Below the pieces are notes generated by a model, which saw only the letters and a list, made by a program, of their open reading frames with translations, searched no databases and was not told the DNA's origin. Of a stretch of 64,000 nucleotides of DNA, positions 51,644-60,267 are shown piece after piece (the stretch's first letter is position 1; the number at the start of each line of letters is the position of its first letter). This DNA is from Dyadobacter psychrophilus (lineage in GTDB: Bacteria; Bacteroidota; Bacteroidia; Cytophagales; Spirosomataceae). A program made the position numbers and the translations under genes. The stretch covers positions 186,001 to 250,000 of the forward strand of contig NZ_FUZA01000002.1 of assembly GCF_900167945.1 (NCBI RefSeq), read 5' to 3'.

Positions 51644-53164
51644 TTAATGCCATCTGTTTTCTTCGATATCACTTTTCAGGACCGCGTTGATGGAAACTTT
51701 CGCGTCCAGCAGCACATATATGCTCGCTCCATGCTCCCGTGCGTAGCGGTTTTCAATTTTTCCTATACGGCGGATTGTCTGGAAGAGCGGTTTTTCTTTG
51801 TTCCGCTCCGGGTCGTCATCGTCCGCATTTTGAATCAGTATGACATGTTTGATCTCTTCATCAAGCGGAACCCAATTAATATAATCCGCATTCATCGTAA
51901 CCGCCTGAATGTTTTTGAATTTGGAATAATAATTAATTGCGCCTGCCTGTCCATAATTATCGCAAAGCACCACAGTGTGTTTTTTGTCATCGATCCTTGC
52001 ATAAGCAGCATCCACTTTTTGCGCAAGTTCCTTCCAGCCAAGCATATCGGCGAAATCCTGGGGCAGTTCATGGTCTTTTCCGTCCTCCCAGCGCAGCAAT
52101 CCCAGCTTTTGGTAAGGTTTTGAATTTCGTGCTATTTCGGATGGGCTTTTTATGGGAAATGCCACCATGAAAATGGGGACGAACATGGCCAGGTTAACTA
52201 CAATTGCAACAGGTCGCAGCCAAGTCAGTCGGTTTTGGAACAGCCGTTCCAGATACACCGATCCAAACGCAATGAAGATCGGATAGAGCCCGACAGCGTA
52301 ATATCCCTTGGCCCTCAGGTAAGTGAACAGGGCCAGCGTAAACACCAGTGACCAGAAAAATGCCTGGTATTTTCGAAATGCCGGATAGATGAAAAATGAC
52401 GCAAAACCAGCGATTAAAATAAAGATCGAGCCGATAAAATAAAGCAGCTGCTCTTTCAAAAAATCAATCCGGTTTACATTCACCAGCTGTGACTTAGCAA
52501 GCAGCTTCATATGATAGATAACCGGAAAATTGTTCTGATACTGCCAGTGCAAATTTGGTAAAATAATGATCAGCGCAATGAATGCAGCCATATATAATGC
52601 TTTGTTTGTGAATATTTTATAATTTTTTGTTACCAAAAGAGCAGGGACAATGCCCGCAGCCAGGAACACGATGTTGTATTTATTTAAAAAACTAAACCCA
52701 AAGACGGCGGCGGCAATGTAGAGCCATTTATTCTGCTCTGTTTTGAGATAATGTAACAAACAAAAATACAGCAACGTCCATCCGAGAATGTCTACCGAAT
52801 TGGGCTGATAAAGCATGTTCATCCGCAACAGCACAGAAAACGTGATTGCTGTTGCGCCTAAAATCAATGCAAATAAATTTCCGCCCAACACTTCGATGGC
52901 TTTCCAGACAACAACCAGCGTCAGTGCGCCCCAGAGTGCCGGGAAAAATTTCACCCAAAATTCAGCATTGCCCAGAAGAAGAATAATGTAGGAATTCCAG
53001 GAAGTGAACGGCGGCACCGACAAATATCCCCAGGCCAGATGCTTTCCCTGGTCCAGATGCAAATACTCGTCCCTGTGCAGATCATATCCGGGTGCAATGA
53101 TCACGTAATGCAGGGTGAGTTTTATGAGGATAAAAAAGCAGAGGATCAGCGTTTTCTTTGTCAT
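51644..53164 (-). CDS. GT39/ArnT-like polyprenyl-phosphate sugar transferase, membrane
   Basis: The 506-residue protein has an N-terminal helix followed by 'YDLHRDEYLHLDQGKHLAWGYLSVPP', the Asp-Glu containing first loop of PMT/ArnT glycosyltransferases, then about ten more hydrophobic segments and a soluble C-terminal domain of about 150 residues. Such enzymes transfer a sugar from a polyprenyl phosphate to lipid A, protein or another acceptor outside the cytoplasmic membrane. The acceptor is unknown and no partner gene is adjacent. Confidence 0.82.
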   Translation of the reverse strand: MTKKTLILCFFILIKLTLHYVIIAPGYDLHRDEYLHLDQGKHLAWGYLSVPPFTSWNSYIILLLGNAEFWVKFFPALWGALTLVVVWKAIEVLGGNLFALILGATAITFSVLLRMNMLYQPNSVDILGWTLLYFCLLHYLKTEQNKWLYIAAAVFGFSFLNKYNIVFLAAGIVPALLVTKNYKIFTNKALYMAAFIALIIILPNLHWQYQNNFPVIYHMKLLAKSQLVNVNRIDFLKEQLLYFIGSIFILIAGFASFFIYPAFRKYQAFFWSLVFTLALFTYLRAKGYYAVGLYPIFIAFGSVYLERLFQNRLTWLRPVAIVVNLAMFVPIFMVAFPIKSPSEIARNSKPYQKLGLLRWEDGKDHELPQDFADMLGWKELAQKVDAAYARIDDKKHTVVLCDNYGQAGAINYYSKFKNIQAVTMNADYINWVPLDEEIKHVILIQNADDDDPERNKEKPLFQTIRRIGKIENRYAREHGASIYVLLDAKVSINAVLKSDIEENRWH

Positions 53165-53277
53165 TATAGGAGGTTAAGGGCGATTTCTCTTATTTTCGTT
53201 TGAATGTAACTAAGTTGGCGATTCGCCGGTGACTTTTGACCGGCAACCTGAAATTTTTTATCATAATTAGCTGAAAG

Positions 53278-53676
53278 ATGGAAATAACTTACAAAACCGA
53301 CGTTGTGCCGTCGCCCGGGCAGGTGATAGAGTTGTACGACAGTGCCAAGTTGCCCAGGCCTACCCACGACGCAGAGCGCATCGGCAGGATTTATCAAAAT
53401 TCAAATCTGATCGTCTCGGCCTGGGACGGCGACAAATTGGTCGGCGTCTCGCGCTCGATCACGGACTGGGCTTGGAGCTGTTACCTCGCGGATCTGGCTA
53501 TTCATGAAGATTATCAAAAATCAGGCATCGGCAAGAAACTGATCGACATTACCAAAGAGCAAGTCGGCGAGCAAACCACCATTCTATTGCTTTCCGTGCC
53601 GACTGCTATGGAATATTATCCTAAGATTGGCTTTGTAAAGGAGAATCGGGGCTTTACTATTTTGAGGACTAAATAA
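53278..53676 (+). CDS. GNAT-family N-acetyltransferase
   Basis: The 132-residue protein has the GNAT core: 'SAWDGDKLVGVSRSITDWAWSCYLADLAIHEDYQKSGIGKKLIDI' with the acetyl-CoA-binding 'YQKSGIGKKL' (Q/R-x-x-G-x-G/A), then 'YYPKIGFVKENRGF'. The substrate is unknown. It is divergent from the GT39-type gene. Confidence 0.88.
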   Translation: MEITYKTDVVPSPGQVIELYDSAKLPRPTHDAERIGRIYQNSNLIVSAWDGDKLVGVSRSITDWAWSCYLADLAIHEDYQKSGIGKKLIDITKEQVGEQTTILLLSVPTAMEYYPKIGFVKENRGFTILRTK

Positions 53677-53699
53677 TCCAGATTAGTATATAGAATGTA

Positions 53700-53774
53700 T
53701 TTGAGCCGAATAATTCGGTTATTCGGCTCAAAAATTACCTATATTTGAGCCGAATAGACAATTTAATCGGCTCA
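53700..53774 (+). promoter_or_regulatory. Four-copy operator and promoter region of the fic gene
   Basis: A 14-bp perfect inverted repeat (53700-53713 and 53719-53732, 5-nt spacer) built from TTTGAGCCGAATA is followed by a third copy (53744-53756) and a degenerate fourth (AATCGGCTCA, 53765-53774) that ends on the fic start codon. TATATTTG (53740-53747) is an exact TAnnTTTG element overlapping the third copy. The layout fits autorepression, perhaps by the Fic protein's own C-terminal winged helix. Confidence 0.65.
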
Positions 53775-54877
53775 TGGCTTACAACTGGGAACTTTCGGAC
53801 TGGCCAAATTTTACTTTTTCTTTTAGAGATGTTGAGGCTGTGCTTTACGACTTTGCTATGGAAACCGGTGAAATTACGGGCATACTCAAATCGCTCCCGC
53901 CGGTTATTCAGGAGGAATCGCTTTTGCAGCTAATGCTTTCCGAGGCTATTAAAACATCAGAAATTGAAGGTGAATTTTTGAGCCGGCTGGATGTGATGTC
54001 ATCCATCCGAAATAATATGGGCCTTAATGCGAAGCATGAGCAAGTACGTGACCCCAAAGCCCGCGGGATAGGCGCGCTGATGGTGGATGTGCGCAAGACA
54101 TTTGCAGAGCCACTTTCGGACAAAACATTATTTGACTGGCACCAACTGCTGTTTACTGCGGAAACGCGGATTCAGGTCGGGCGCTGGCGGACCGGGAGTG
54201 AGCCTATGCAGGTGATTTCCGGCAGTATCGGAAAAGAGGAGGTGCATTTTCAGGCGCCGCCATCTATGAATGTCCCGGCCGAAATGGAGGGTTTCCTGGC
54301 CTGGTTTAACGAGACTGCACCGGGCGGAGGTAAGGTCATTAACAGTGCACCGATCAGGGCCGCCATTGCCCATTTGTACTTTGAAACCATCCACCCTTTT
54401 GAAGACGGCAATGGTCGTATCGGTCGCGCGATCGCAGAAAAAACATTATCGCAAACGCTGGGAAGACCGATAATGATGAGCCTTTCTCGCACTATCGAAG
54501 CCGATAAAAAAGGTTACTATGCCGCTTTGAAAAAGGCGCAACAAACCAACAACATTACGGACTGGATCAATTATTTTGTAAATATCACCTTACAGGCGCA
54601 ACGGGAAAGCAGGGAACTGATTGATTTCACATTGAAGAAAACGCAGTTTTTTGACCTTCATAAAGAACGGCTTAATGACCGTCAGCTGAAAGTGATCCAA
54701 AGAATGCTGGAAGCCGGCCAGGCTGGTTTTGACGGCGGCATGTCCGCAAAAAAATACATGGCTATTGCAAAAACCTCAAAAGCAACGGCCACCCGCGATC
54801 TGCAAACATTGCTCGAAATGAACGTCTTACAAGCGGCAGGCGGCGGTAGGAGTGTTCGCTATGGATTGAACATTTAG
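53774..54877 (+). CDS. Fic-domain protein with N-terminal DUF4172 and C-terminal winged helix
   Basis: The 367-residue protein begins with a DUF4172-like segment ('YNWELSDWPNFTFSF'). An inhibitory-helix motif 'TSEIEGE' (61-67, S/T-x-x-x-E-G) marks it as a class II Fic protein. The catalytic motif HPFEDGNGRIGR (207-218) is intact, so it should transfer AMP or another nucleotide to a target protein when relieved of inhibition. The C-terminal 65 residues ('SAKKYMAIAKTSKATATRDLQTLLEMNVLQAAGGG') form a winged-helix DNA-binding domain, suggesting self-regulation through the upstream repeats. The target is unknown. Confidence 0.92.
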   Translation: MAYNWELSDWPNFTFSFRDVEAVLYDFAMETGEITGILKSLPPVIQEESLLQLMLSEAIKTSEIEGEFLSRLDVMSSIRNNMGLNAKHEQVRDPKARGIGALMVDVRKTFAEPLSDKTLFDWHQLLFTAETRIQVGRWRTGSEPMQVISGSIGKEEVHFQAPPSMNVPAEMEGFLAWFNETAPGGGKVINSAPIRAAIAHLYFETIHPFEDGNGRIGRAIAEKTLSQTLGRPIMMSLSRTIEADKKGYYAALKKAQQTNNITDWINYFVNITLQAQRESRELIDFTLKKTQFFDLHKERLNDRQLKVIQRMLEAGQAGFDGGMSAKKYMAIAKTSKATATRDLQTLLEMNVLQAAGGGRSVRYGLNI

Positions 54878-54918
54878 CATGTTGGCTCACATCCTATATT
54901 TTAACCAAACAAAAACCA

Positions 54919-55683
54919 ATGGCCTGGAATCCGGAGACCTATAATAAGTTTAAAACAGAGCGGTTTGCGCCTTTTCTGGATCTGATAGCATTGATAAAAA
55001 TCCGTCCCGATCTGGATGTGATCGATCTGGGGTGTGGGACGGGGGAGCTTACCGGCAAGTTGGCTGAACTGCTTCCGGGGTCGAGTGTTTTAGGGATCGA
55101 TTCATCGGCAGAAATGCTGGATGATGCCAAAGCGTTTCTCAATGAGCAAGTCAGGTTTGAACAAAATACAATCGAAGCGGGCATTGACACAAAGTCGAAA
55201 TGGGATCTTGTGTTTTCCAATGCGGCCATCCAATGGGTTGAAGATCACGAAACGCTATTTCCAAGCATCATTTCAAACATCAAACCCGGCGGGCAGCTTG
55301 CAGTTCAAATGCCTGCTCAGCACCATAATGTGACTAATCAGATGCTTTTGCAATTGTCTGAGGAAGACCCGTTTGAAAAGGACCTGGCAGGCTTTCACCG
55401 CTTATCTCCTGTTTTGAATATTGAGGATTATGCGCGGATATTGTTTGAAAAAGGAGGAAGTGAGATCACGGTTTATGAAAAAATATATCCGCTGGTGCTG
55501 AAAGATTCTGATGCTGTTTTTGAATGGACTTCGGGCACCGCATTGCTTCCTTATGTGCAAAAGCTGGATGGTGAAAACCGGCAGCGATTTGTTAATGAAT
55601 TCAAATTAAGACTTAAAACAAAATTCCCCGGATCGCCAGTTTTTTATCCGTTCAAAAGGATCATTATATCGGCTTTGTTTTAA
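54919..55683 (+). CDS. tam: Trans-aconitate 2-methyltransferase-like SAM methyltransferase
   Basis: The 254-residue cytoplasmic protein has class I SAM motifs 'VIDLGCGTGELTGKLAELLPGSSVLGIDSSAEML' and 'WDLVFSNAAIQWVEDHETLF'. The N-terminal 'AWNPETYNKFKTERFAPFLDLI' and the 'VQMPAQHHNVTNQML' segment are typical of Tam, which methylates trans-aconitate. It follows fic by 41 bp on the same strand. It ends 6 bp from a convergent small gene. Confidence 0.85.
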   Translation: MAWNPETYNKFKTERFAPFLDLIALIKIRPDLDVIDLGCGTGELTGKLAELLPGSSVLGIDSSAEMLDDAKAFLNEQVRFEQNTIEAGIDTKSKWDLVFSNAAIQWVEDHETLFPSIISNIKPGGQLAVQMPAQHHNVTNQMLLQLSEEDPFEKDLAGFHRLSPVLNIEDYARILFEKGGSEITVYEKIYPLVLKDSDAVFEWTSGTALLPYVQKLDGENRQRFVNEFKLRLKTKFPGSPVFYPFKRIIISALF

Positions 55684-55689
55684 TACTAT

Positions 55690-55989
55690 CTAAGTGCTTG
55701 CTTCACTGGCTGCGACCATTTCTTCCACATCGGAGAGTATTTGTTTCAAATCCTTATCCGAAATGCCGCTGTGCCGAAGCTGCAAAATGCCGGCCAGCTG
55801 CTCATTTAATCTTTTCAATTGCCAATATTTGGAGTGATTCGGGCCTATGGGGGGATAAAAGGTGTTTTCACCCGGGTCTTTTACGAGCACGATAAGCTCA
55901 AAAGCCATTCGCGAATGGTTCTGTACAGCATTGGCAAAAACTTTGACACACCTCCCGGTTTTCAAAGTAATCTCTCTTTCGAAGTCCAT
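55690..55989 (-). CDS. Hypothetical small protein
   Basis: The 99-residue soluble protein is not recognised. It begins 'MDFEREITLKTGRCVKVFANAV', suggesting a beta-hairpin N-terminus, and ends in a helical, acidic region ('DKDLKQILSDVEEMVAASE'). It has no signal peptide or membrane segment. Coding character is supported by its convergent position directly after tam and by an uninterrupted frame filling the gap. Confidence 0.55.
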   Translation of the reverse strand: MDFEREITLKTGRCVKVFANAVQNHSRMAFELIVLVKDPGENTFYPPIGPNHSKYWQLKRLNEQLAGILQLRHSGISDKDLKQILSDVEEMVAASEAST

Positions 55990-56162
55990 TGAGTAATAAT
56001 GCTTTTTATAGCAAGGGTTTGAAACAAGGAGAAGAAAAGCAAACCAAACGTTGCAAGCAGAAGCATTTTTATTCTTTAAACAACAAAAAATAGGATGGCA
56101 ACGTGTTGATTTTGATGTGATAAATGCAGATCTTATTGGTCAGAATTTAACCGTCATTAGCT

Positions 56163-56753
56163 ATGAAAAACATTACAGACCTTCGTACAACACTGGATTG
56201 GACGCATCATTCCTTGTATTTTTTGAGAAAACATTTTCTCGTAATCCTCACGCTCGGCCTGATCGCAGGCTTAGGCCGTGCCGCCCAGTTGAAAGCCTTC
56301 GGCGAAATTTCTTCCACGTTGCATTTTGTATTGGAAATGATCATTCAGTCGGCCAGGATGCTGATATTTTTGTTTGCATTGGGTGTTACAAATATCCGTT
56401 CGGGGATAAAAAGGACGGTGGCCATTTTTTCTGTGAAAAAAGATAGCAGTCAGAAACGGAAGCTGGCTTTGGAAAAATTCAAATTGCATTGGAAAAGAAT
56501 GCTTTGGAATCTGGGAGCTTTCCTTATTATTTCTTTTTTGATCAACCTTTTCATTGATCATATCGCTTATGAAACCTGTATGTACATCAGCCTGCGGGAG
56601 CGTGGCCTCCTGCATGCCAATGCTTCCGAATGGACCATTATTCTCTTGCTAAAAAATTTGTCGGTAATTCCCCTTACGCTTGTCTTTAATGCAATGTGCT
56701 TGCTATGGTTTATCAACCGGCTGCCCGAAAAGTCAGCGGGGAAAACAGTGTGA
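56163..56753 (+). CDS. Hypothetical multi-pass membrane protein
   Basis: The 196-residue protein has about four hydrophobic segments (near 'FLVILTLGLIAGLG', 'MIIQSARMLIFLFALGV', 'MLWNLGAFLIISFLINLFI' and 'LSVIPLTLVFNAMCLLWFI') separated by a basic loop ('RSGIKRTVAIFSVKKDSSQKRKLALEKFK'). No family was recognised. It stands alone and ends convergent to a SGNH gene. Confidence 0.6.
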   Translation: MKNITDLRTTLDWTHHSLYFLRKHFLVILTLGLIAGLGRAAQLKAFGEISSTLHFVLEMIIQSARMLIFLFALGVTNIRSGIKRTVAIFSVKKDSSQKRKLALEKFKLHWKRMLWNLGAFLIISFLINLFIDHIAYETCMYISLRERGLLHANASEWTIILLLKNLSVIPLTLVFNAMCLLWFINRLPEKSAGKTV

Positions 56754-56874
56754 CGGATTAGGATCGTTAACCATTTTGCTTTGCAGGCAGAAAAAGCTGG
56801 CCCATTTCTCCGCCACCTGCCAAGAAATGTAATTCGCTGAGACGTTCAGAAGTAGGTTTCAGCGGGCAAATGTA

Positions 56875-58122
56875 TTATTCTAAAAGCTCTTTTGCCTGAA
56901 TTATACGCGTTAGTTCGCCAGCAATTTTATGATGTCCCGCTTCATTAAGGTGGCCGTCTACCGGATAGTAATCCCGGGCGGTAAGCAGGTCGCAAGCGCG
57001 CAAGAAATGCAGTTTGGGGTCCTGGCTTTTCCGTCCTGCTGATTCAAAACCGCTGATCAGCTCTGGCTTGGTGTAGCGGCCGTCCAGGTGCAGCACGACA
57101 ATGTGACCAGCATAAATCGCACGGATTTTGGTCAGGATTTTGAAAAATTGCAGGGTGTGTTCAGCAACCATGGCTTCTGATTTTATGGCCAGAGGTTTGC
57201 CGTCTGGCATAGGCTTGCCCGAAGTCCAGGAGATTAATGCGGTTTTGGAATCTTGCCAAACCTGTACCGGATTAGTGAAAATGTATTTGAAAAAATTCTT
57301 TTCCCTGAAAAAAAAATACGTAAACCGCATAGGGAAATAGCCTTCGTTTAAGCGGTTAAAGATGCCGACTTTCTCAAATTTTTCAAGCGTTAATGACTCT
57401 TGCGGGGTTTTTGGGTCGTTTCTGGCGGTGTTTTCTTCCAGGTCATTATCACAGTACTGGATTACCAAAACTTTACAGGAATCGCGCTGTAATTTGGAAA
57501 GCAGGAGCATTTCGCGGTAAGTGCCATATGAAGAAATGCCGGCATTCAGGGATTTTGCGCCCGTCATCTGGCCGGTTAAATGTGCAAAGGTTTTGTTCTG
57601 ATCTATTCCCCAACCCATTGTAAACGAGTCGCCCAGAAAAATAATCCTGGGACTTATTAGAGAATAGTCGTTGTCACGGAGCCCGGATTTATTTACGCTG
57701 TATTTGTTTTTGTATTCCAAATCCTGATGGTAACCCTCGCTTCCCGGCCGTAATGTGTATCCCAAATCCTGCGAATAACTGCTGAACTGCCGGTTAAACT
57801 GAACTACATCCCGATAATGAATCCACTGGTCCAGCACACCAATGCTGGGTCTGTCGGCGGTTTGATTTACGGTGATCACGTGCCTGATATAGCGCCAGGA
57901 AATGATTTCCAGCAATAAGGGAATTATCAGGCAAATGAGCAGAGGAAGCCTGGCGAGCCTGCCCAGGCCATAAAAGATCATCAGGAATGAAAAGGCAACA
58001 AGTATTTTAAATAAAATAATGGTCCATGCAAAGTGTGTGAATGCCTGCCATTTATAAACGGTTACTGAAAGAAGAAAAAAACCAGCCATCGAAATGACCA
58101 GCCGGGTCTGGGATTTAGACAT
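56875..58122 (-). CDS. Membrane-anchored SGNH hydrolase
   Basis: The 415-residue protein has three hydrophobic segments in the first 80 residues and a long periplasmic SGNH domain. The nucleophile block is 'IIFLGDSFTMGWG' (Ser166), the block III region reads 'QYCDNDLEEN', and the C-terminal acid/base is 'PVDGHLNEAGHH' (Asp389, His391). Proteins of this build are often O-acetyl transferases or esterases acting on surface polysaccharides; the acceptor is unknown. Confidence 0.78.
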   Translation of the reverse strand: MSKSQTRLVISMAGFFLLSVTVYKWQAFTHFAWTIILFKILVAFSFLMIFYGLGRLARLPLLICLIIPLLLEIISWRYIRHVITVNQTADRPSIGVLDQWIHYRDVVQFNRQFSSYSQDLGYTLRPGSEGYHQDLEYKNKYSVNKSGLRDNDYSLISPRIIFLGDSFTMGWGIDQNKTFAHLTGQMTGAKSLNAGISSYGTYREMLLLSKLQRDSCKVLVIQYCDNDLEENTARNDPKTPQESLTLEKFEKVGIFNRLNEGYFPMRFTYFFFREKNFFKYIFTNPVQVWQDSKTALISWTSGKPMPDGKPLAIKSEAMVAEHTLQFFKILTKIRAIYAGHIVVLHLDGRYTKPELISGFESAGRKSQDPKLHFLRACDLLTARDYYPVDGHLNEAGHHKIAGELTRIIQAKELLE

Positions 58123-58371
58123 TGTAAACGGACTGATTCAATTGCCAATTTAACAGTTAACCCCTCACTAAAAATAAAAACAGCGAAAAATTTTCTTTAT
58201 AAAATTTTATTATTTATCTGAATAGTTTTATTGTGAGGCAGGTTTGGGCGTTTAATCGGTTCATTTGAATGAATGTTCGGTTACAATGCTGATCTTCCGG
58301 TGGTCGCGCAAAATGTCACATCAAATGCAGAAATATTTAAATTGAACCCATAAACCGACAGATTTATCCTG

Positions 58372-58716
58372 ATGGAAAAAAATATTGAACTACGTTTCAT
58401 GCACTGGGTCTTCGTGGACGGGATCAAGTTTTTCGGGCCGGGAAGGGCGGAATTACTGGTGCATATCCAGGATACAGGTTCTATTGCTAAGGCTGCCAAG
58501 GCAATGGAAATGTCTTATAAAAAAGCTTGGCGCATGGTCGACGAAATGAATGCGATGGGAAAAAGTCCTTATGTTGTGGCCCAAAAAGGTGGTAAGCAAG
58601 GAGGCGGAACGGAGCTTACCGAGCGCGGAAAAGCGGTGCTGGCTGCATATAGCAAGCTCAACACGAAATTGCGCGCCGCGATCGAAGAAGAGAGCGAGCT
58701 TCCCGGGCTTATCTGA
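58372..58716 (+). CDS. ModE-type winged-helix regulator (N-terminal domain only)
   Basis: The 114-residue protein matches the DNA-binding half of ModE: 'FFGPGRAELLVHIQDTGSIAKAAKAMEMSYKKAWRMVDEMNAM' and the wing 'KGGKQGGGTELTERGKAVL'. The molybdate-binding C-terminal domain is absent, as in many stand-alone homologues. No molybdate transport gene is adjacent, so its regulon is unknown. Confidence 0.88.
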   Translation: MEKNIELRFMHWVFVDGIKFFGPGRAELLVHIQDTGSIAKAAKAMEMSYKKAWRMVDEMNAMGKSPYVVAQKGGKQGGGTELTERGKAVLAAYSKLNTKLRAAIEEESELPGLI

Positions 58717-58731
58717 CAAATGCAGGACCCA

Positions 58732-59292
58732 TTAATTGGCCGATTGCGTCAGGGAAAGTTTGAGATCCGACATTAGTTTGTACATCGCGTTATTAATGCT
58801 CTCAATGTCGGCTTTCGCATTGTTCAGCGCTGTTTCCGCTTCGGTGCGTTTCTTCTTGGTTTGCTCCGTTTTTACAGCTACTTCCTTTTCCATAACGGCA
58901 TCATTATCTTTCGTACCCAGTCTTTTAGGGCTGTGTGTGGTTGATATCCCATCGAGTTTATCGATCCGCACGTTATATTGTTCATCCTTGCATTCAATGG
59001 TCAGATCAAAACGCACGTACTCGTAAGCAATGCCAGAAACTGGCGCATAGCTGGTCAGGATCAATTTTCCGAGCTGCGGATCTTCAAATGTTACGGCATT
59101 TTCGTAATTGCCAAATGTCTTGCTGATCCAGTTTTGTGCTTCTTTGAAAATCTCTGATTTAGATTTTTTTGGTTTGCCCGAATCGGAATAAAATACATTT
59201 TTCTCGGCGTCCAGCGGAAGCAGGCCGGTTTGTGAAAAGCCTTTCTGGCAGACGAAAAGGAACAGGATTAGGATTAAATGTTTCAAGATCAT
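58732..59292 (-). CDS. Exported DUF4468-like protein
   Basis: From the ATG at 59292 the protein has 186 residues with a signal peptide ('LILILFLFVCQKGFSQ'). The mature part resembles DUF4468 proteins ('SEIFKEAQNWISKTFGNYENAVTFEDPQLGKLI', 'YEYVRFDLTIECKDEQYNVRIDKL') and ends in a charged coiled-coil-like stretch. An ATG at 59340 would place a second hydrophilic leader before the signal peptide and is rejected. Its function is unknown. Its 3' end is 15 bp from the convergent modE-like gene. Confidence 0.7.
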   Translation of the reverse strand: MILKHLILILFLFVCQKGFSQTGLLPLDAEKNVFYSDSGKPKKSKSEIFKEAQNWISKTFGNYENAVTFEDPQLGKLILTSYAPVSGIAYEYVRFDLTIECKDEQYNVRIDKLDGISTTHSPKRLGTKDNDAVMEKEVAVKTEQTKKKRTEAETALNNAKADIESINNAMYKLMSDLKLSLTQSAN

Positions 59293-59400
59293 TGTGGATG
59301 TTTGGAATGATAAAGGTAATAACAAAAGTTTTGGCAGCATGAGCGACTGGCAGTTCGGACGGAATTAATATCTTCGGCCTGTAACTTATCCTGATCCCAT

Positions 59401-60228
59401 ATGAAGAAGTATTTGCTGTTTTTTGTTTTATTCTTGACCTGCCTCGCCTCTGCACCCAGAAAGATCTCGTGGGTTGCCATCGGGGATTCGATCACCTATT
59501 TGAATGATCATAAAGATGAAACGGGAAACCGTGTTACAAAGGGATATCTGACATTGATTTCCGAGAAATATCCGCGTGTGGAGTATATCAATAAAGGTTA
59601 CAATGGCTGGACTTCGATCAACATTGCGGACAAAATTGAGACACTGGAATTGCAGAAGGCAGACGTTTACACTGTGTTCTTGGGGACTAATGATTGGTGG
59701 CAGGGAAAAGAGCTGGGATCGATTTCGGATTATGAACAGAAAACGGGTACGAAGACGGTTTACGGCGCATTTCGGATCATCAACGATAAACTGAGGCAGC
59801 TGAACAAAAAGGCCAGAATTATTCTCATTACGCCCATGCAGCGAGGCGATTTTGTTTATATTAACAATCAAAAAAACAACGCATTCGGATCCTATAAGCC
59901 TAAAAATGGCAAAAATCTCGAAGATTTTGCCAACGCAGTCGTTGAAATTGGGAAGCTTGAAAAAATCAAGGTGGTTGATCTTTTTCACGAAAGCGGTATG
60001 ACAGTCGAAAACATGGTCAATTTCAAAAAGCTGAAAGATCCTGCGACCGGTAATTATAAAAACTACACATATCCCGACTACACAACCATTCCTTTCGACC
60101 CTGAAAAAGACGAATATCCCTATCCCCCCGAAGCGATCAACAACACCTACGACGGCCTCCACCCATCCGACAAAGGTTACAAGATAATCGCTGAGATGAT
60201 TGAGAAAAAGTGGAATGGTTTGCGGTGA
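59401..60228 (+). CDS. Secreted SGNH/GDSL hydrolase
   Basis: The 275-residue protein has a signal peptide (MKKYLLFFVLFLTCLASA). SGNH blocks are clear: 'VAIGDSITY' (Ser30), 'GYNGWTS' (Gly block), 'FLGTNDWW' (Asn97) and 'DGLHPSDKGY' (Asp251, His254). It is a periplasmic or secreted esterase/lipase of unknown substrate. The purL promoter lies across its last codons and the following 22 bp. Confidence 0.85.
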   Translation: MKKYLLFFVLFLTCLASAPRKISWVAIGDSITYLNDHKDETGNRVTKGYLTLISEKYPRVEYINKGYNGWTSINIADKIETLELQKADVYTVFLGTNDWWQGKELGSISDYEQKTGTKTVYGAFRIINDKLRQLNKKARIILITPMQRGDFVYINNQKNNAFGSYKPKNGKNLEDFANAVVEIGKLEKIKVVDLFHESGMTVENMVNFKKLKDPATGNYKNYTYPDYTTIPFDPEKDEYPYPPEAINNTYDGLHPSDKGYKIIAEMIEKKWNGLR

Positions 60229-60250
60229 GGTGAAAATTAACTTACCTTTG
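60219..60250 (+). promoter_or_regulatory. purL promoter
   Basis: TTTG (60219-60222) and TACCTTTG (60243-60250) are separated by 20 bp and match both elements of the Bacteroidota housekeeping promoter. The predicted start is about 10 bp upstream of the purL ATG, giving a very short leader. Confidence 0.7.
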
Positions 60251-60267
60251 CGCCATAATTCGATACC

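Noticed and set aside
53218-53244. Overlapping small hairpins (GCCGGT/ACCGGC and GGCGA/TCGCC) in the GT39/GNAT divergent region
   Set aside because: Arms are only 5-6 bp and there is no promoter element or T-tract alongside; chance is a fair explanation.
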